From Zingiber officinale (Eukaryota > Streptophyta > Magnoliopsida > Zingiberales > Zingiberaceae), in NCBI RefSeq assembly GCF_018446385.1, contig NC_055987.1:29580202-29644201 (forward strand): a DNA stretch of 64,000 bases, written 5' to 3'. Below the pieces are notes generated by a model. It did no database searches. It was not told where the DNA came from and saw nothing but the letters and a program-made list of their open reading frames with translations. The translations under genes were made by a program, and so were the position numbers. This document shows, one piece after another, positions 11,484 through 22,636 of this stretch (its first letter is position 1; every line of letters begins with the position of its first letter).

Positions 11484-13728
11484 AATCTATCATAAATAAA
11501 CACATTATTTTATAGTATTCGAAATCAGAATCGTATGCAATTTATGATTGACTTAATATTACTTTGAGTTGGTTTACAAAATCAAGTGACAACAGTGTTT
11601 TCACTCATCATCCGTATGACCAATCAAATTAATATTAATCAATTCTATTACATACATCCCTACAAATGAACTAATCATTTATAATATCATGAATTCATTA
11701 ATTAAATGAACTAATCATTTAACATATCATGTATTTTTTAATTAAATGTACTAATCATTTAATATATCATGAACTAATCATGCATCATGTCAAGCAAATA
11801 GCATAAATAAATGAACATATCATTAATATAAAATTATGCTGCAAATTGTTAACATATAACCAACTGACATGAATGAAATGGACTAACTATTGTTCATACA
11901 AAATGACAATAAAAATAACAGAACTCTAATAAACTAGATAGGCAACTACCACTTCCACTAGGACAGACACTAGTGCAGTGACCAAAATAATCCCTCTCAC
12001 CGACTCTTGAGTAATCCACAGCCGTCAAGATTTTCAATTGGTTCCACACTTCCTCCTCGCACTCCTGATCTTCGTGCTTCTCGATGCTTCTTCCTCGGAT
12101 CGGAGGATCTTCGAGATCTTCTGAACTCCTCTTCAAATTCATCTGGATCCTCCTCGGGTCTTCGTGACCCCAATAGAGATAAAACGCATCTCGAATAATA
12201 TGGATGTGTCCATCATAATCATCCCAAAGTTGGAATGCTATCCGCCTAAGGTTTTATGGTGATGGAATAGACTAGAGCAAATCTTTCGTGTGTGTCTTCA
12301 TCGAAATTCTTCTCGCCGAGTTTCAACCGATCGAGCCGACCAATAAGCCATCCGAGTCCTTGAACAGGGTAAATCAAGCTCCTTAATCTCCTCCCAAAGC
12401 TCATGTTGTCGTAAATCACGACAAAGCCAAAAATTGAAAAATAAGAATGCAAAACTAAAACCATAACAACCAACGGCAAATTATTTCAATTTATACAGGC
12501 ATAGTACCAACATAATAAATCAAGAAAAACAAATCTTCTCGATTTTCAGGAGTTAAGTCGACAATTAGAACTAATCTAATTGGTCAGATCCATTGGATCG
12601 GTTGATTAGGGATCTAGATCCTAAGCTTGGTCCATTGTCTTTAATTAGAACTAATCTAATTGGACAGGGATTTTTGTACCTATGTTCTGTTACTTTTTCT
12701 CTAAGTCCATTTCAACCAATTTCAGACTTATTGATTAAACTCAGGTCCATTTGATCAAACCAATGCCCATTGGTTTAAGTCCGATCAATTAGAATAAATC
12801 TAATTGTTATGATCAAATCTGACCAATTAGAACAAATCTGGTCATTTGATCATATTTGGTCTAAGCTCTAATTAATCAACCCAAATTAATTTGGGGTTGA
12901 ATCAAATTGGTTTAATTAAACCCAATGGTTTAATCTAAACCGGGTCTAATTGGACCAACCAATTTAAACCCACCTAATTAATTAAAATTAGACTAACAAT
13001 CATAATTTTAATTAATTTTAACATGCAAAAAAAATTTTTTTTTTTTTTAAACACAGATGCTTAAAAAAAACTTTACAGGAAGAGCAATTCGAAATCAAAA
13101 GGTTTCGGTTTTTTTTTTTTAATTGCATGCAATAATTCTGTGAACCTATCACAGTACTGGAAAAATAAAAAAATTAATGCAAGGCTTAGGTGTGAACATA
13201 TCACAGCACTGCATGTTTTTTTTTTCCGTTTTTGTTTTGAGAAAAAAAAAATCAAAACAGAAACATCAAGTTGATCTCTTCGCCGTTTTCTTCGCCACCA
13301 CGTCCCCATGCACGCACGCACGCACGCCACGCATTCTGTGAACGTTGTGCACGCTGCCTTTTTCAATCACACCGCGGAAACCGCCCACGCCGCGATGGAC
13401 ACGGTCGCCGGTCATGCCTACCTTCTGCCGGTGGCTATCGATCCTTTCCGGTTCCATAAACCAGTCATCTATAGGCTCGACAAGATCGCCGACGGTAGTT
13501 CTACCCGTCCTAGCCACCAACACATAGTCGGCCAGCCAGGATGCCAACAACGGCCAAAGACTGCCATCGTTGGCAAATCCAACGGTAGCGATTTTACAAA
13601 TTTGGCACAACGTGTATGCTACGACATATTAGTCGTGCAAAACAACGACGGGAAATGACAAAACGACACAGAAAATTTCCAAATAGAGATTTCATAATTC
13701 GTCTCTAAGCATTTAGAAATAACTACAA
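11484..13728 (-). other. Long untranslated leader of Copia-C
   Basis: These 2.2 kb between the primer-binding site and gag are unusually long for a Copia leader. They include AATTAGAACTAATCT-type repeats (12540-12960), homopolymer tracts near 13030-13250 and a GC-rich island at 13260-13660 with open frames on both strands. No frame shows a recognised protein family. Confidence 0.6.
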
Positions 13729-13740
13729 GCTCTGATACCA
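13729..13740 (-). other. Copia-C primer-binding site
   Basis: On the minus strand this reads TGGTATCAGAGC, complementary to initiator Met-tRNA, one base from the LTR edge at 13742. It fixes the element as minus strand with its 5' LTR on the right. Confidence 0.88.
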
Positions 13741-13741
13741 A

Positions 13742-14077
13742 TGTAGTAAATATGTTTTCTAAATGCATGATAGACGAATTAATTAAATGCGGTAAATACT
13801 TACAGCGATCTCCCGCAGATCCGCAATTAGCAGTGGCGAAGACTCACTGTCGGAAGAGCGATCACAATGTCGGAAAGCCCTCCGCAATTCCACAAACCAA
13901 ATCCCGTCGCCTTGGATGTACTCCTCTTACTCTCGTCGCACGCTCGCGATTTCACGCACCCGAGAGCCTTGGACGTACCCCCTTTATATGGAGAAATCCA
14001 CTAGGGGTATAATGGACCTTTCCATTATGTGTAGTGGGGAACATGGGCCACGTTCCCCACTATCCCCATTTCCAACA
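13742..14077 (-). repeat. Copia-C 5' LTR (336 bp)
   Basis: This is the direct-repeat partner of 6139-6455 and carries about 19 extra bases near 13905-13925. The AGAAG duplication follows it. Confidence 0.92.
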
Positions 14078-15190
14078 AGAAGTCCGGAGGAACTTTAACT
14101 TGCCACCAAGTTGCGGTCACAGACTTGATTCAGGGTTTCTCCGAGTTAGACCTTGAGGAGCAGGGACGGACAGAGCAGGGTATTCTGGTTACCATTGTTG
14201 CTCAGTCGTCGATCAAGACGAGGATCCGAGAGGCTTAGGCTGGTGATCAACATTTGCAGTTCATTGACAGTCAGATAGCTTCCGGGCAGTAGACCGAGTT
14301 TACCTGAGATGAAGCGGGTATTATATATTTACGAGGTCGCTTATGCGTACCTCTATTTCACCCAGTCAGGGAGGAGTTACTTCAGGAGGCTCATTGCTCA
14401 TGATTTACGATCCACACAGGCGGTACCCGTGTGTACCGAGATATAAGGTGTTCTTATTGGTGGAACGACATGAAGACATCGCGGAATTTGTAGCTAGATG
14501 TTTTTTCTGTTAGCAGGTGAAGGCTGAGCACCAGAGACCTGCCAGATTACTTCAGCGGATTCCTATTCCTGAGTGGAAGTGGGATCACATTACCATGCAC
14601 TTTATGGTGGGTTTGTCTAGGACACGACGAGTCTATGACGTGATTTGGGTAATCGTTGATTGATTAACCAAATCCGCGCACTCGATAGCGATTCGGAAGA
14701 CTGATTTCCTGGATTGATTGGTAGATCTGTTTTGCCGAGAGATCATCAGATCACATGGTGTCCCGTTGACTATTATTTCGGATAGAGACCCCGGTTCACG
14801 TCTCGTTTCTGGCAGAGTCTGCAGGCCTTGGGCACCCGCTCTGATTCAGTACAGTTTTCCATCCGCAGACAGATGGACAGTCAGAGCGGACCAATCAGAC
14901 TCTAGAGGATTTGCTAAGATCGTGCGTATGGATTTCGGAGGCAGTTGGGAGGACCATCTGCCGTTACTAGAGTTTGCTTACAACAACAACTTTCATTCGG
15001 CTATCCAGATGGCACCGTTTGAGGCGTTGTATGATAGACCTTGTCGGACACCCGTCCTCTGGGATGAGGTTGGAGAGGCCCAGATGTTGGGACCTCATAG
15101 AGCTCAGCAGAATGCAGAGTTGGTCCGTACTATCAGACGGAGGATGTCAGAGGCGCAGGACCGCCGTATTATGATCTGTGTTCATAATCT
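14078..15190 (+). pseudogene. Gypsy-1 RNase H end and integrase remnant
   Basis: The frame resumes from 6138 with KSGGTL. Fragments of the zinc-binding region (REELLQEAH, then TRVYRDIRCSYWWNDMK) and of the core follow. The longest open part, 14718-15200, reads LFCREIIRSHGVPLTIISDRD (the second catalytic Asp), then a scrambled stretch, then DHLPLLEFAYNNNFHSAIQM and FEALYDRPCRTPVLWDEVGE. The stretch that should hold the catalytic Glu is frameshifted. Several in-frame stops lie between 14230 and 14720. This is a non-functional Gypsy integrase. Confidence 0.8.
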
Positions 15191-15329
15191 CAGTTCTTGA
15201 TCTTGCTTGGACCAGTTGGTGGATTTCTTCTCTCTGTGTTGCTGTTGTGCCCTGGTTCACCACTGCCGATGTCACTCTGTTCTTTACAGCAGATTGGTGA
15301 TCTTAGAGGTAAGGGGAATAGGGAGGACT

Positions 15330-17155
15330 TGCTGTGGTTTTCTTGGTTACGGCAGAAATTCCAACTAGTAGCACTCCTGTTCCAGCAATCAACAGGGCTG
15401 TGAACTTGAGGTATAATGTAGGAATCTTAATACCTTTTGTAATTGATGTGGTGTATGAATTTAGAATGAAACATGTGGTTGATCATGTTTTAGATTCAGG
15501 TGTAATTGGATTTAGGTCTTTGGATTGCTATCTAATGGTTGTTTGGGGTTAAGGTAACTAACCCTAATTGACCATGGGATTTAATTAGGGTGTATTGATT
15601 TAGATTGTGCGGATTAGGGTTTTCCCTAATTTAGACTTGTAGATTTTATTTAGCTATTTAAATTCTTATGAATGTTAGCTAAATAAAAATATATATTAAT
15701 TGACACAGGACCTTGACGCGAGACGATATCTCGACGTCAAATTTGGAACGGATACGATCCTTTCTTTTTGGAGGCGGGTACTTTTGACTTATGTCATTTG
15801 ATATACATAGTAGTGAATTTAACAAGTTGCATTAATTATATCCTTTATTTGTTTCAGTTAGTAACTACCCAATATCTGATACATGATTGATTGATTGCTT
15901 GATTTGCATTCCATGTATACTTTATTTGTTTATACATGCTTATAGGGGGTAGTGATATACCATGCTTCACCATGTTCAGGACCTAGGTTTTATACCTTCT
16001 GTGTACCTTTGGATTGTTTTGATTCGTTGACCTATGATGCACTTTTATATACATGTGGATTAGGTCAGGATATTTTGTGGTTAGTGCCATGCACCATTTG
16101 CATAATTGCATGCTGTGCGATAGTCCGCTCCATTATTGTTGAGCACATCGCCAGTTACATGGATCTGCACACACCACCACTCATGGGTTAGTAGTCGATT
16201 CAGGCAGAGTGTGTTGCAGCAGGGACTCTGTTAGGCACCGTTGGTCCGCTCATGGGTAGTGTGACACAACGTGTTATCCTAGGGATTCCCTCGCCCGGAG
16301 ATGGACGAGATGATCATGCCCCCATTTATGATTTGGGGGAGGATAGGTGTACTCCGACAATCTCGCCCCACTCGGCCACCATCGTAGTAGTGACGACAGA
16401 GTGCACTGTTGTCCACTACCCACTCGGCCTCACTAGTGTGTGAGATGATCTCGCTGGCGTGGGGTGATCGTGACATCGGGCGCATTGCATTTCTTGCTAT
16501 TGCTGTGTTTGTGTTTGTTGCATTTATACGTGTATTGTTTTGATACCTATGTTTGACATGCATATGATTCCTATACCACCTTGATTGCTGACCTTTATGT
16601 CGCTCTTCCTATGCCTTAGTCAGCTTTCTCTTCTGTATATGCAGATGGATATTTTTATCTTTCTTATATCGGAGTTATTTGTTCCATTATTTGTGGTATA
16701 TCAATTGTACCTCTGAGTGTTGGATTCACCCCGCTCCATTGTTGATATTTTTGTGTCGGCCGCGAGAGTTCAGGTTCCAGTCCCTACCGAGGATATGATT
16801 GGTTTTCTCGTTCTCTTTCTGCTCTAAACTGCTTGAACTTGTTATGTTTTGGATTATTTTACTTATGGACATTGTATGGATTTTATTATATCGATGGATT
16901 TGGATTTGGATTTATTCTACGACTGCACTAATACGAGGTGTGAGGTGAGTTAATCGATTGAGTTACGAGTGTAGTGAGGGAGTATTATAGTCGTATATTA
17001 TTCTTGTTACTTGTTATATAAAGCCTGGAATATGGTTGGTTATTGTTTTATTATTCGATTTCAGGCCGGTGCGTGAGGTATGGAGGAAGAAAAGTCTGAT
17101 TGTCCCGTCAATCAGGGAGACTGCCGAAATTTTCGGACGACTCCTAGGCGTGACA
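15330..17155 (+). repeat. Gypsy-1 3' LTR (start approximate)
   Basis: From 16060 to 17155 it matches the 5' LTR remnant at 1924-2978 and ends GCGTGACA. A purine-rich run (GGGGAATAGGGAGGAC, about 15312-15327) could be the polypurine tract, which places the start near 15330. That boundary is inferred because the other LTR lacks its beginning. Confidence 0.6.
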
Positions 17156-17281
17156 ATGATATCAAATGTCTATTAATTAAATGAGTTACTGATAACTCAC
17201 TTAATTAATATCTAGCTCCAAGAGTAGTCTCACTCAACTTCATTGTCATGTTGGAACTAAGTCCACCTGCAAGGTTTATAT

Positions 17282-18888
17282 TGTTAGGATTGATGTACTC
17301 AGCTAGAGAGGGGGGTGTGAATAGCCGCCCCAAATTCTTCGCGTTTCTTCCTACGATTAGGGTTAGCGCAGCGGAAATGAAACCGTAGAAACAAAAAGGA
17401 AGAAGGCAAACCTCAAACTCGATGGATGTAACGAGGTTCGAGATGATACTCCCCTCCGTGTCCGTAAGGTGGACGAGCCCTTCCGTCAATCTGGATGAGT
17501 CCCTGAGAACCCGCTAATAAGTACTCCTTATGGGTGGAGAACTCACACAATAACAACAATAAGAAATATGAAGAAGGAAGAACAAAATAAGAAACAAGAA
17601 CAATACAAATACATTAATGTACCTTCGCCTCTCTCGTAAGTCCAAGTGAAGCACCAACTTCGAGATAACAAATGCTAACAAGAAGTCATCGAGCTCGAAA
17701 GCTCAAGAGCACAGAAGAAAGCAGCTTTGGACCGTAAGAAGAGTAAGAGAGTTACCAGAAGCCCTCACCTCTTATACCGCATCCACCGGCGAAGAAGATG
17801 TAAGACCGCTGGCTCACAACGGATAGTTCCGACCGATCAAGCTTCATCCGACTCCCGACGGTCATGGGGACGATCCCGAGGCATGCTCCCGATCGGTCTA
17901 AATCATCCCGATCGGTCCCGGGACCGATCGAGATCGGGTCCAGGACCGATCCTCTCCTTTCTCCCGAGCTTGCCTTCGATCGTTTCTGATCGTCGCACCG
18001 ATCGATAACACCTACACGATCACCGCACCGATCCGATACTCATGTATCACCGATCGATCCATCGACGATCCGAGCTTGGTTTTGCCCAAACCAAGTCTCG
18101 TGCCTTCCAAACCAATATCCGTCAACCTTGACCTATTGGTATCTCATGCTTAGCATCCGGTCACCCTTGACTAAGACTCCCTACCAAGTGTCCGTCAATC
18201 CTTCGATCCACTTGGTCTTTCAACACCGGATGTCCGATCATCCTTGATCCATCTGGATTTTCCTTACCCGGCTTCACTCACGTGACTTTCACCTAGCTTC
18301 ACTCACTAGGATTTTCACCGGCTTCACTCACCAGATTTCCCAACTGCCCGGCTTCACCGTGACTTTCACCCAGCTTCACTCACTAGGTTTTCACATCTAT
18401 CTGGCTTCACTCACCAGACTTTCCCACCGCCCGGCTTCACTCACCGTGACTTTCCACATCCGTCCAGAATAGCACCGAGCCCTCTCCCACACGGGAATGA
18501 GCTCATCGGCCCTTCTCCGGCTTCCATCAGAACAGAGCAAGCTCCCGAGCCCTCTCGACCACAGTCCGGAGAACGAGTACCGAGCCCTCCTCCTTCCCAT
18601 GTGTGCCATTCTTGGACTTCTTCGTGCAAGTCTCCATACTTTGAATTTCGCGCCAATCTCCTGGACTTTCAGTCGAGTCAACCTCGTCGGTCAACCAGTG
18701 ACCTCACTACTTGCACCCACAATCTCCCAAGCTTGTATCCTTGTAAAACATCAAGATACAACTTTTTCGTTCACGCCAAACATTGTCAAACATAACATAA
18801 CATAACATCAAACACACAAAACAACTAAGTCAACTCGAGTCAGTCGTCAACTCAGTCCGGTCAACCCAACCGCAAGGTTGCACCAACA
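17282..18888 (-). mobile_element. Solo LTR, 1607 bp, TSD TATAT
   Basis: It begins TGTTAGGATTG and ends CACCAACA, and is bordered by TATAT on both sides (17277-17281 and 18889-18893). Removing it restores the L1 LTR sequence seen at 58890. There is no primer-binding site, polypurine tract or coding domain inside, so it is a solo LTR. The GAGAGGGGGG...GTGAATAG start and the AGCGGAA motif resemble the LTR at 54697. Strand is inferred by analogy with the gag-only elements. GC-rich parts hold open frames without homology. Confidence 0.82.
18270..18440. repeat. Short tandem repeats inside the solo LTR
   Basis: CGGCTTCACTCACCAGxxTTTC and CAGCTTCACTCACTAGG variants alternate about six times with a spacing of 30-40 bp. 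A similar array occurs in the related LTR at 56020-56290. Confidence 0.6.
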
Positions 18889-19468
18889 TATATGACAATC
18901 CTTATGAGCTCCTCAAGGGAACATTATCAACCTAGATAACTAGGACACAGTTTCCTTCTACAATCAATGACACACCATATAAATAATATTATTTCCTAAC
19001 TTATCGGGCCTATTGATTTAACGAATAAATCTCACCCATTGATAAATTAAAGAAATAAATACTAAGTATATGTGCTTGTTATTATATCGGGATTAAGAGT
19101 ACGCACATCCATAATAACAGAGGTTATGTTCTTTTATGTAGTCAGTACAAAAGGAACAACCTCAAATGGTCCTGCTCAATACACACATAGTGTACTAGTG
19201 TAATTTTATAGTCAAGATAAACTAGTACTAAATTACACTATAACCATTCCAATGGTTTGTCCAATCCATCTTGGTTGTGAGTTACTATCTATAATTTATA
19301 AGGAATTGCTAACATGATCTTCTGTGTGACACCACACACCATGTTATCTACAATATAAATTAAATGGGCAACTATATTTTACTAAATGCAGACATTTGAC
19401 CAATGTGATTCTTATTACAAAATAAATATTCATATAAAAAGCTAGGCTTTTAGTATACATCCTAACAG

Positions 19469-20455
19469 ACAACTCCTCTAGAATTAGTACATAGTGATCT
19501 ATGTGACTTAAAATTCGTACAAACTAGAGGAGGTAAAAAGTACTTCATTACTTTTATTGATGGCTGCACGAGGTTCTGTTATGTCTTTCTTTTAAAAAGT
19601 AAAGATGAAGTCCTAGAAGCTTTTATAACCTATAAAACGGAAGTTGAGAATCAACTTGATAAACCAATTACAATAATTCATAGCGATAGAGGTGGAGAAT
19701 ATGGTGCACCGTTTGATGAATTCTGTTCAGAATCTGGAATTATCCATCAAACAACGGCACCTTACTCACCTCAATCGAATGATGTTACTAAACATAAAAA
19801 TTGGATACTAAAGGAGATGATGAATGCTTTGTTGATAAATTCAGGCTTACCCCAGAACTTGTGGGGGGAAACCATTTTATCATCAAATCACATTCTCAAC
19901 AAAATCTCTCACAAGAAAAATGATAAAATACTATATGAACTATGGAAAAGCCGCGAGCCATCGTACAAATACTTGAAAGTGTGGGGGTGCTTAGCAAAGG
20001 TCGAAGTACCTAAGCCAAAGCAAGTTAAGATCGGACCTAAAATGTTCGATGCGATATTTGTCGGATATGCCCAAAATAGTAGTGCATATCGTTTCATAGT
20101 TCATAAGTCAGACATTCCTGATATTCATGTGGGTACAACCATAGAATCTCGGAATGCAATATTCTTTGAAGATGTGTTCCCAAATAAAAAGGGAAACGTT
20201 CAAAGTAATGACAACAGAAGTTCTAACAAAGATGATGTTCCAGAACTTAGTTGTCAGAAAAGGGCTATTGACAATCAAAGCGAAGAGCCACGTCGGAACA
20301 AATGGGCTATAGTTGAGAAATCTTTCAAGCTAGATTTCATGACATTTATGTCGGAAATAGACCCAAAAATATTAAGCGAAGCTCTCTCTGGTCCCGACGC
20401 CCCACTGTGGAAGGAAGCTGCCAATAATGAAATCGAGTCCATCATGAATAACCAT
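19469..20455 (+). pseudogene. Copia-A integrase and linker, start of RT
   Basis: Readable from LELVHSDLCDL (first catalytic Asp), through RGGKKYFITFID and IIHSDRGGEY (second Asp). At the position of the catalytic Glu (19790-19792) the codon is AAA, Lys, within SNDVTKHKN. Related Copia elements have a GVAERKN-type sequence there. The core continues with LWGETILSSNHILNK and ends with the linker (VWGCLAKVEVPKPKQ, then FVGYAQNSSAYRF). The RT start LWKEAANNEIESIMNNH is cut after the His at 20455 and resumes at 31291 with TWELVDLHSG. The frame from 19817 is open over 213 residues. Confidence 0.88.
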
Positions 20456-21321
20456 TGATTCGGTGGTAAGGTAGGGTCCGTCTGGCAGGAGGTCAAAGTG
20501 GTCAATGTCCTAGGCAGGTGTCCGATCGGGCGAGCTACCTTCTTGGTCAGCATGAAGGGTAGCCTGTTCGACACTCTGATAGCTTGGTCAGATATCGAGC
20601 TTCCGACGCTCATAAAGCTCAAGCAGGGAGGCACGAAGGTCGAGCAGCCGTCCTGCTCGGCTAAGTAGTGGACGCGACCTCGACCCGGCAGATAGGGCTC
20701 CCTCGCCCGACAGGGAGGAGCCGAGCGGATGATCGACTCGACCATTGTATCACCCGGACGACAGATTGGCCGAGCGGATATCCCGCTCGGCTCAATAAAG
20801 GACAAAAGGAGCAGAAGGGGCAGTTGGCGATATCTTCCTAGGGGCCAGTGTCATCAACAGGCGGCATGGTCGGCGGTATGGCCAGATAGAGGATCATACG
20901 GTGGAAGCTTCCACTGTCACATCAAGGATATGCTCGGGCTATTAAGGTATGGTGTCAGGCACGCTTTTCTGATACGTCCTTTCCAAATATGCTTCGGGAA
21001 GCGTGCATACCTTGGGAAGCATGCACGTGCCTCCTGGGAGCCCTATATAAAGACCCCCAGACTTCGACGGAGGTATGTTCACTACTATAACTACAGTTAC
21101 ACTACTGCTCCTTTTTCTCTACTTTATTCTTCATTCGCTTGTCGCTGGTGACTGACTTGAGTATCGGGGGGTCATCGCCAGGGAACCCCTCCCTAACTCG
21201 GCACTAACGATTTGTGGTTGCAGGCTTAGCTTGTCAGAGATCCGCGTCATCTTCAGTCGACATCCAGCCAACGTGAGCGCCAACTTCCCAGTGTCTGTCG
21301 ACTCACTCTCGAACAGGATCA
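20456..21321 (+). repeat. Retand-like 5' LTR (866 bp)
   Basis: It starts TGATTCGGTGGTAAGG and ends GAACAGGATCA. A TATA box TATATAAAG is at 21044-21052, and GACCCCCAG follows it. It has the same length as the 3' LTR but many substitutions; 11 of the first 77 bases differ, implying an old insertion. Confidence 0.93.
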
Positions 21322-21323
21322 AA

Positions 21324-21341
21324 TTTGGCATCGTCTGTGGG
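21324..21341 (+). other. Primer-binding-site region of the Retand-like element
   Basis: TTTGGCATCGTCTGTGGG directly follows the LTR. The wording TTTGGCxxCGTCTGTGGG is typical just downstream of the LTR in Tat-lineage elements. The priming tRNA was not determined. Confidence 0.6.
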
Positions 21342-21367
21342 AACCCACCTGAATCCGAGCTGAGGAG

Positions 21368-22636
21368 ATGGAAGAAGCTGGACGTCTCCACACCGTGACG
21401 CTCACTCCAGAGGAGCTCAATGCGCTCATTCAAGTGCAAGCAGCAAAGATAGCCGAACAGCAGCAGCAAAAGGCACTAGTCGATCGATTAGCGCAGCAAG
21501 CGACGTCGGCCTCGGGGGGCCTGGCGGTACATGAAGACCGGCCGGAGCAACTCTCCATATGGGGACAGAACAAGATGCTGCTTGGCACTCCAGGAGAGGT
21601 TCCACCAGCGCCAATTCTGTTTCATCGGGCGTTATTTCAGACGACCTCACATATCGCTCAGGCCAACCAGGACAGGGATTCTTCTTCGGACGAGGCACCC
21701 GTGCATGACACAAGAAAGGGCAAAGCACCCCGAGCTGATTCGTCACCCGAGCGGATCAACCGACAATTCTTCGAGGCCATTCTGCAGGATCCACTGCCGA
21801 GGCACTACACTCCCTTGGCGATCAGAGAATATAATGGGTTGACCAACTCTGATGACAATCTCGGTAAATTTGATAACGCTGCTACTCTTCATTACTACAC
21901 AGATGGAGTTAAGTGCTGAGTGTTCCTCATCACTCTCTCTAGCTCGGCGCAAGGGTGGTTTCGGAGGTTGCCGGACAGGTCAATCAGAAGCTTTAAAGAC
22001 TTCCAAACGGCTTTCCTTCACCATTTCACAAGCAGCAGACGCTATCAGAAAACAAGCGTCAACCTGTTCTCCATGAAGCAAGGCCAGAGGGAGACTCTCC
22101 AAGCCTACATCCAGCGCTTCAACTAGGTGGCAATGGATATCCCCTCTGTCTCGTCCGAGACCATAATGAACGCGTTCACGCAAGGGCTCGTGGATGGGGA
22201 CTTCTTCCGATCGCTCATTAGGAAGCATCCCCGCGACTACGACCATATGTTGAAGAAGGCCAATGAGTACATAAATGTGGAGGAATCCCAAGCGGCCAGA
22301 AGGGAGGCTCCATCCGAACCATCGGTGTCGACCGAACGACGACCGCCGCCCAGCCATCAACCTCCAAGAGGACCATGAGCCGAAGGAGTGCATCCACACT
22401 AGGAAGCAAGGCCACACGCCGTCTAGCATGTTGCCGTCGAGCGACTGAGACCCAAGGGGAAGGTATGAACCCCTTTGTTCTGCTCGTTCCATCAATCTGC
22501 AACTCACAACACCCGTGACTGTGGCGGATTCAACCCGGTCGCCCAACCGGTGCCTAGGAGTTATCGTTGCCGATCCCCCTCTCCTGATCGGCGACACAAG
22601 TATCATCGTTCCGATCGGTGAGAAGAAGCAAGGCGA
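21368..22636 (+). pseudogene. Gypsy (Tat lineage) gag
   Basis: The frame opens MEEAGRLHTVTLTPEELNAL at 21368 and continues through the gag core. Segments include FEAILQDPLPRHYTPLAI, then FLITLSSSAQGWFRRLP, SFKDFQTAFLHHFTSSRRY, and LFSMKQGQRETLQAYIQRFN. It ends with IPSVSSETIMNAFTQGLVDG. Two in-frame stops break it: TGA at 21917-21919 (likely from CGA) and TAG at 22124-22126 (likely from CAG). After 22378 the frame shifts; a knuckle-like CSFHQSATHNTRDC is readable near 22480-22520. The tail then joins abruptly to the second RNase H. Confidence 0.85.

Larger units (their letters stand above)
6139..14077 (-). mobile_element. Complete minus-strand Copia LTR retrotransposon (Copia-C), decayed
   Basis: Direct repeats at 6139-6455 and 13742-14077 begin TGTAGTAAATATG and end TTTCCAACA. 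The element is flanked by identical 5-bp duplications AGAAG (6134-6138 and 14078-14082). A minus-strand primer-binding site abuts the right LTR. Inside, on the minus strand and in Copia order, are gag, zinc knuckle and protease, integrase, then reverse transcriptase and RNase H. It inserted into the pol gene of Gypsy-1. Reading frames have several stops and small deletions, so it is not autonomous now. Confidence 0.93.
1924..17155 (+). mobile_element. Decayed Gypsy LTR retrotransposon (Gypsy-1), interrupted by a Copia element
   Basis: A 5' LTR remnant (1924-2978) matches the 3' LTR ending at 17155; both end GCGTGACA. Next come a TGGTATCAGAGC primer-binding site, pol fragments (reverse transcriptase and RNase H at 5285-6138, integrase at 14078-15190) and the 3' LTR. 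The reading frame continues across 6138/14083 once the 6139-14077 insertion and its AGAAG duplication are removed. The order RT, RNase H, integrase is that of Gypsy elements. No chromodomain could be recognised. Numerous stops and frameshifts show the element is dead. Confidence 0.8.
17156..19468 (-). repeat. L1-family Copia LTR, minus strand, split by a solo LTR
   Basis: Segments 17156-17281 and 18889-19468 together match the family at 1-300 and 58750-59420. Shared landmarks are ACAATCCTTATGAGCTCCTC, AGGACACAGTTTCCTTCT and the GTGTGACACCACACACC palindrome near 19330. On the element strand it starts TGTTAGGATGTATAC (plus-strand end ...CATCCTAACA at 19468). Its left side is cut by the Gypsy-1 end at 17155. 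On its right it abuts the integrase gene of Copia-A mid-frame, so it inserted into that gene. Confidence 0.75.

Noticed and set aside
20275..20805. 176-residue minus-strand frame
   Set aside because: It spans the junction between Copia-A and the Retand-like LTR, so it cannot be an ancestral gene.
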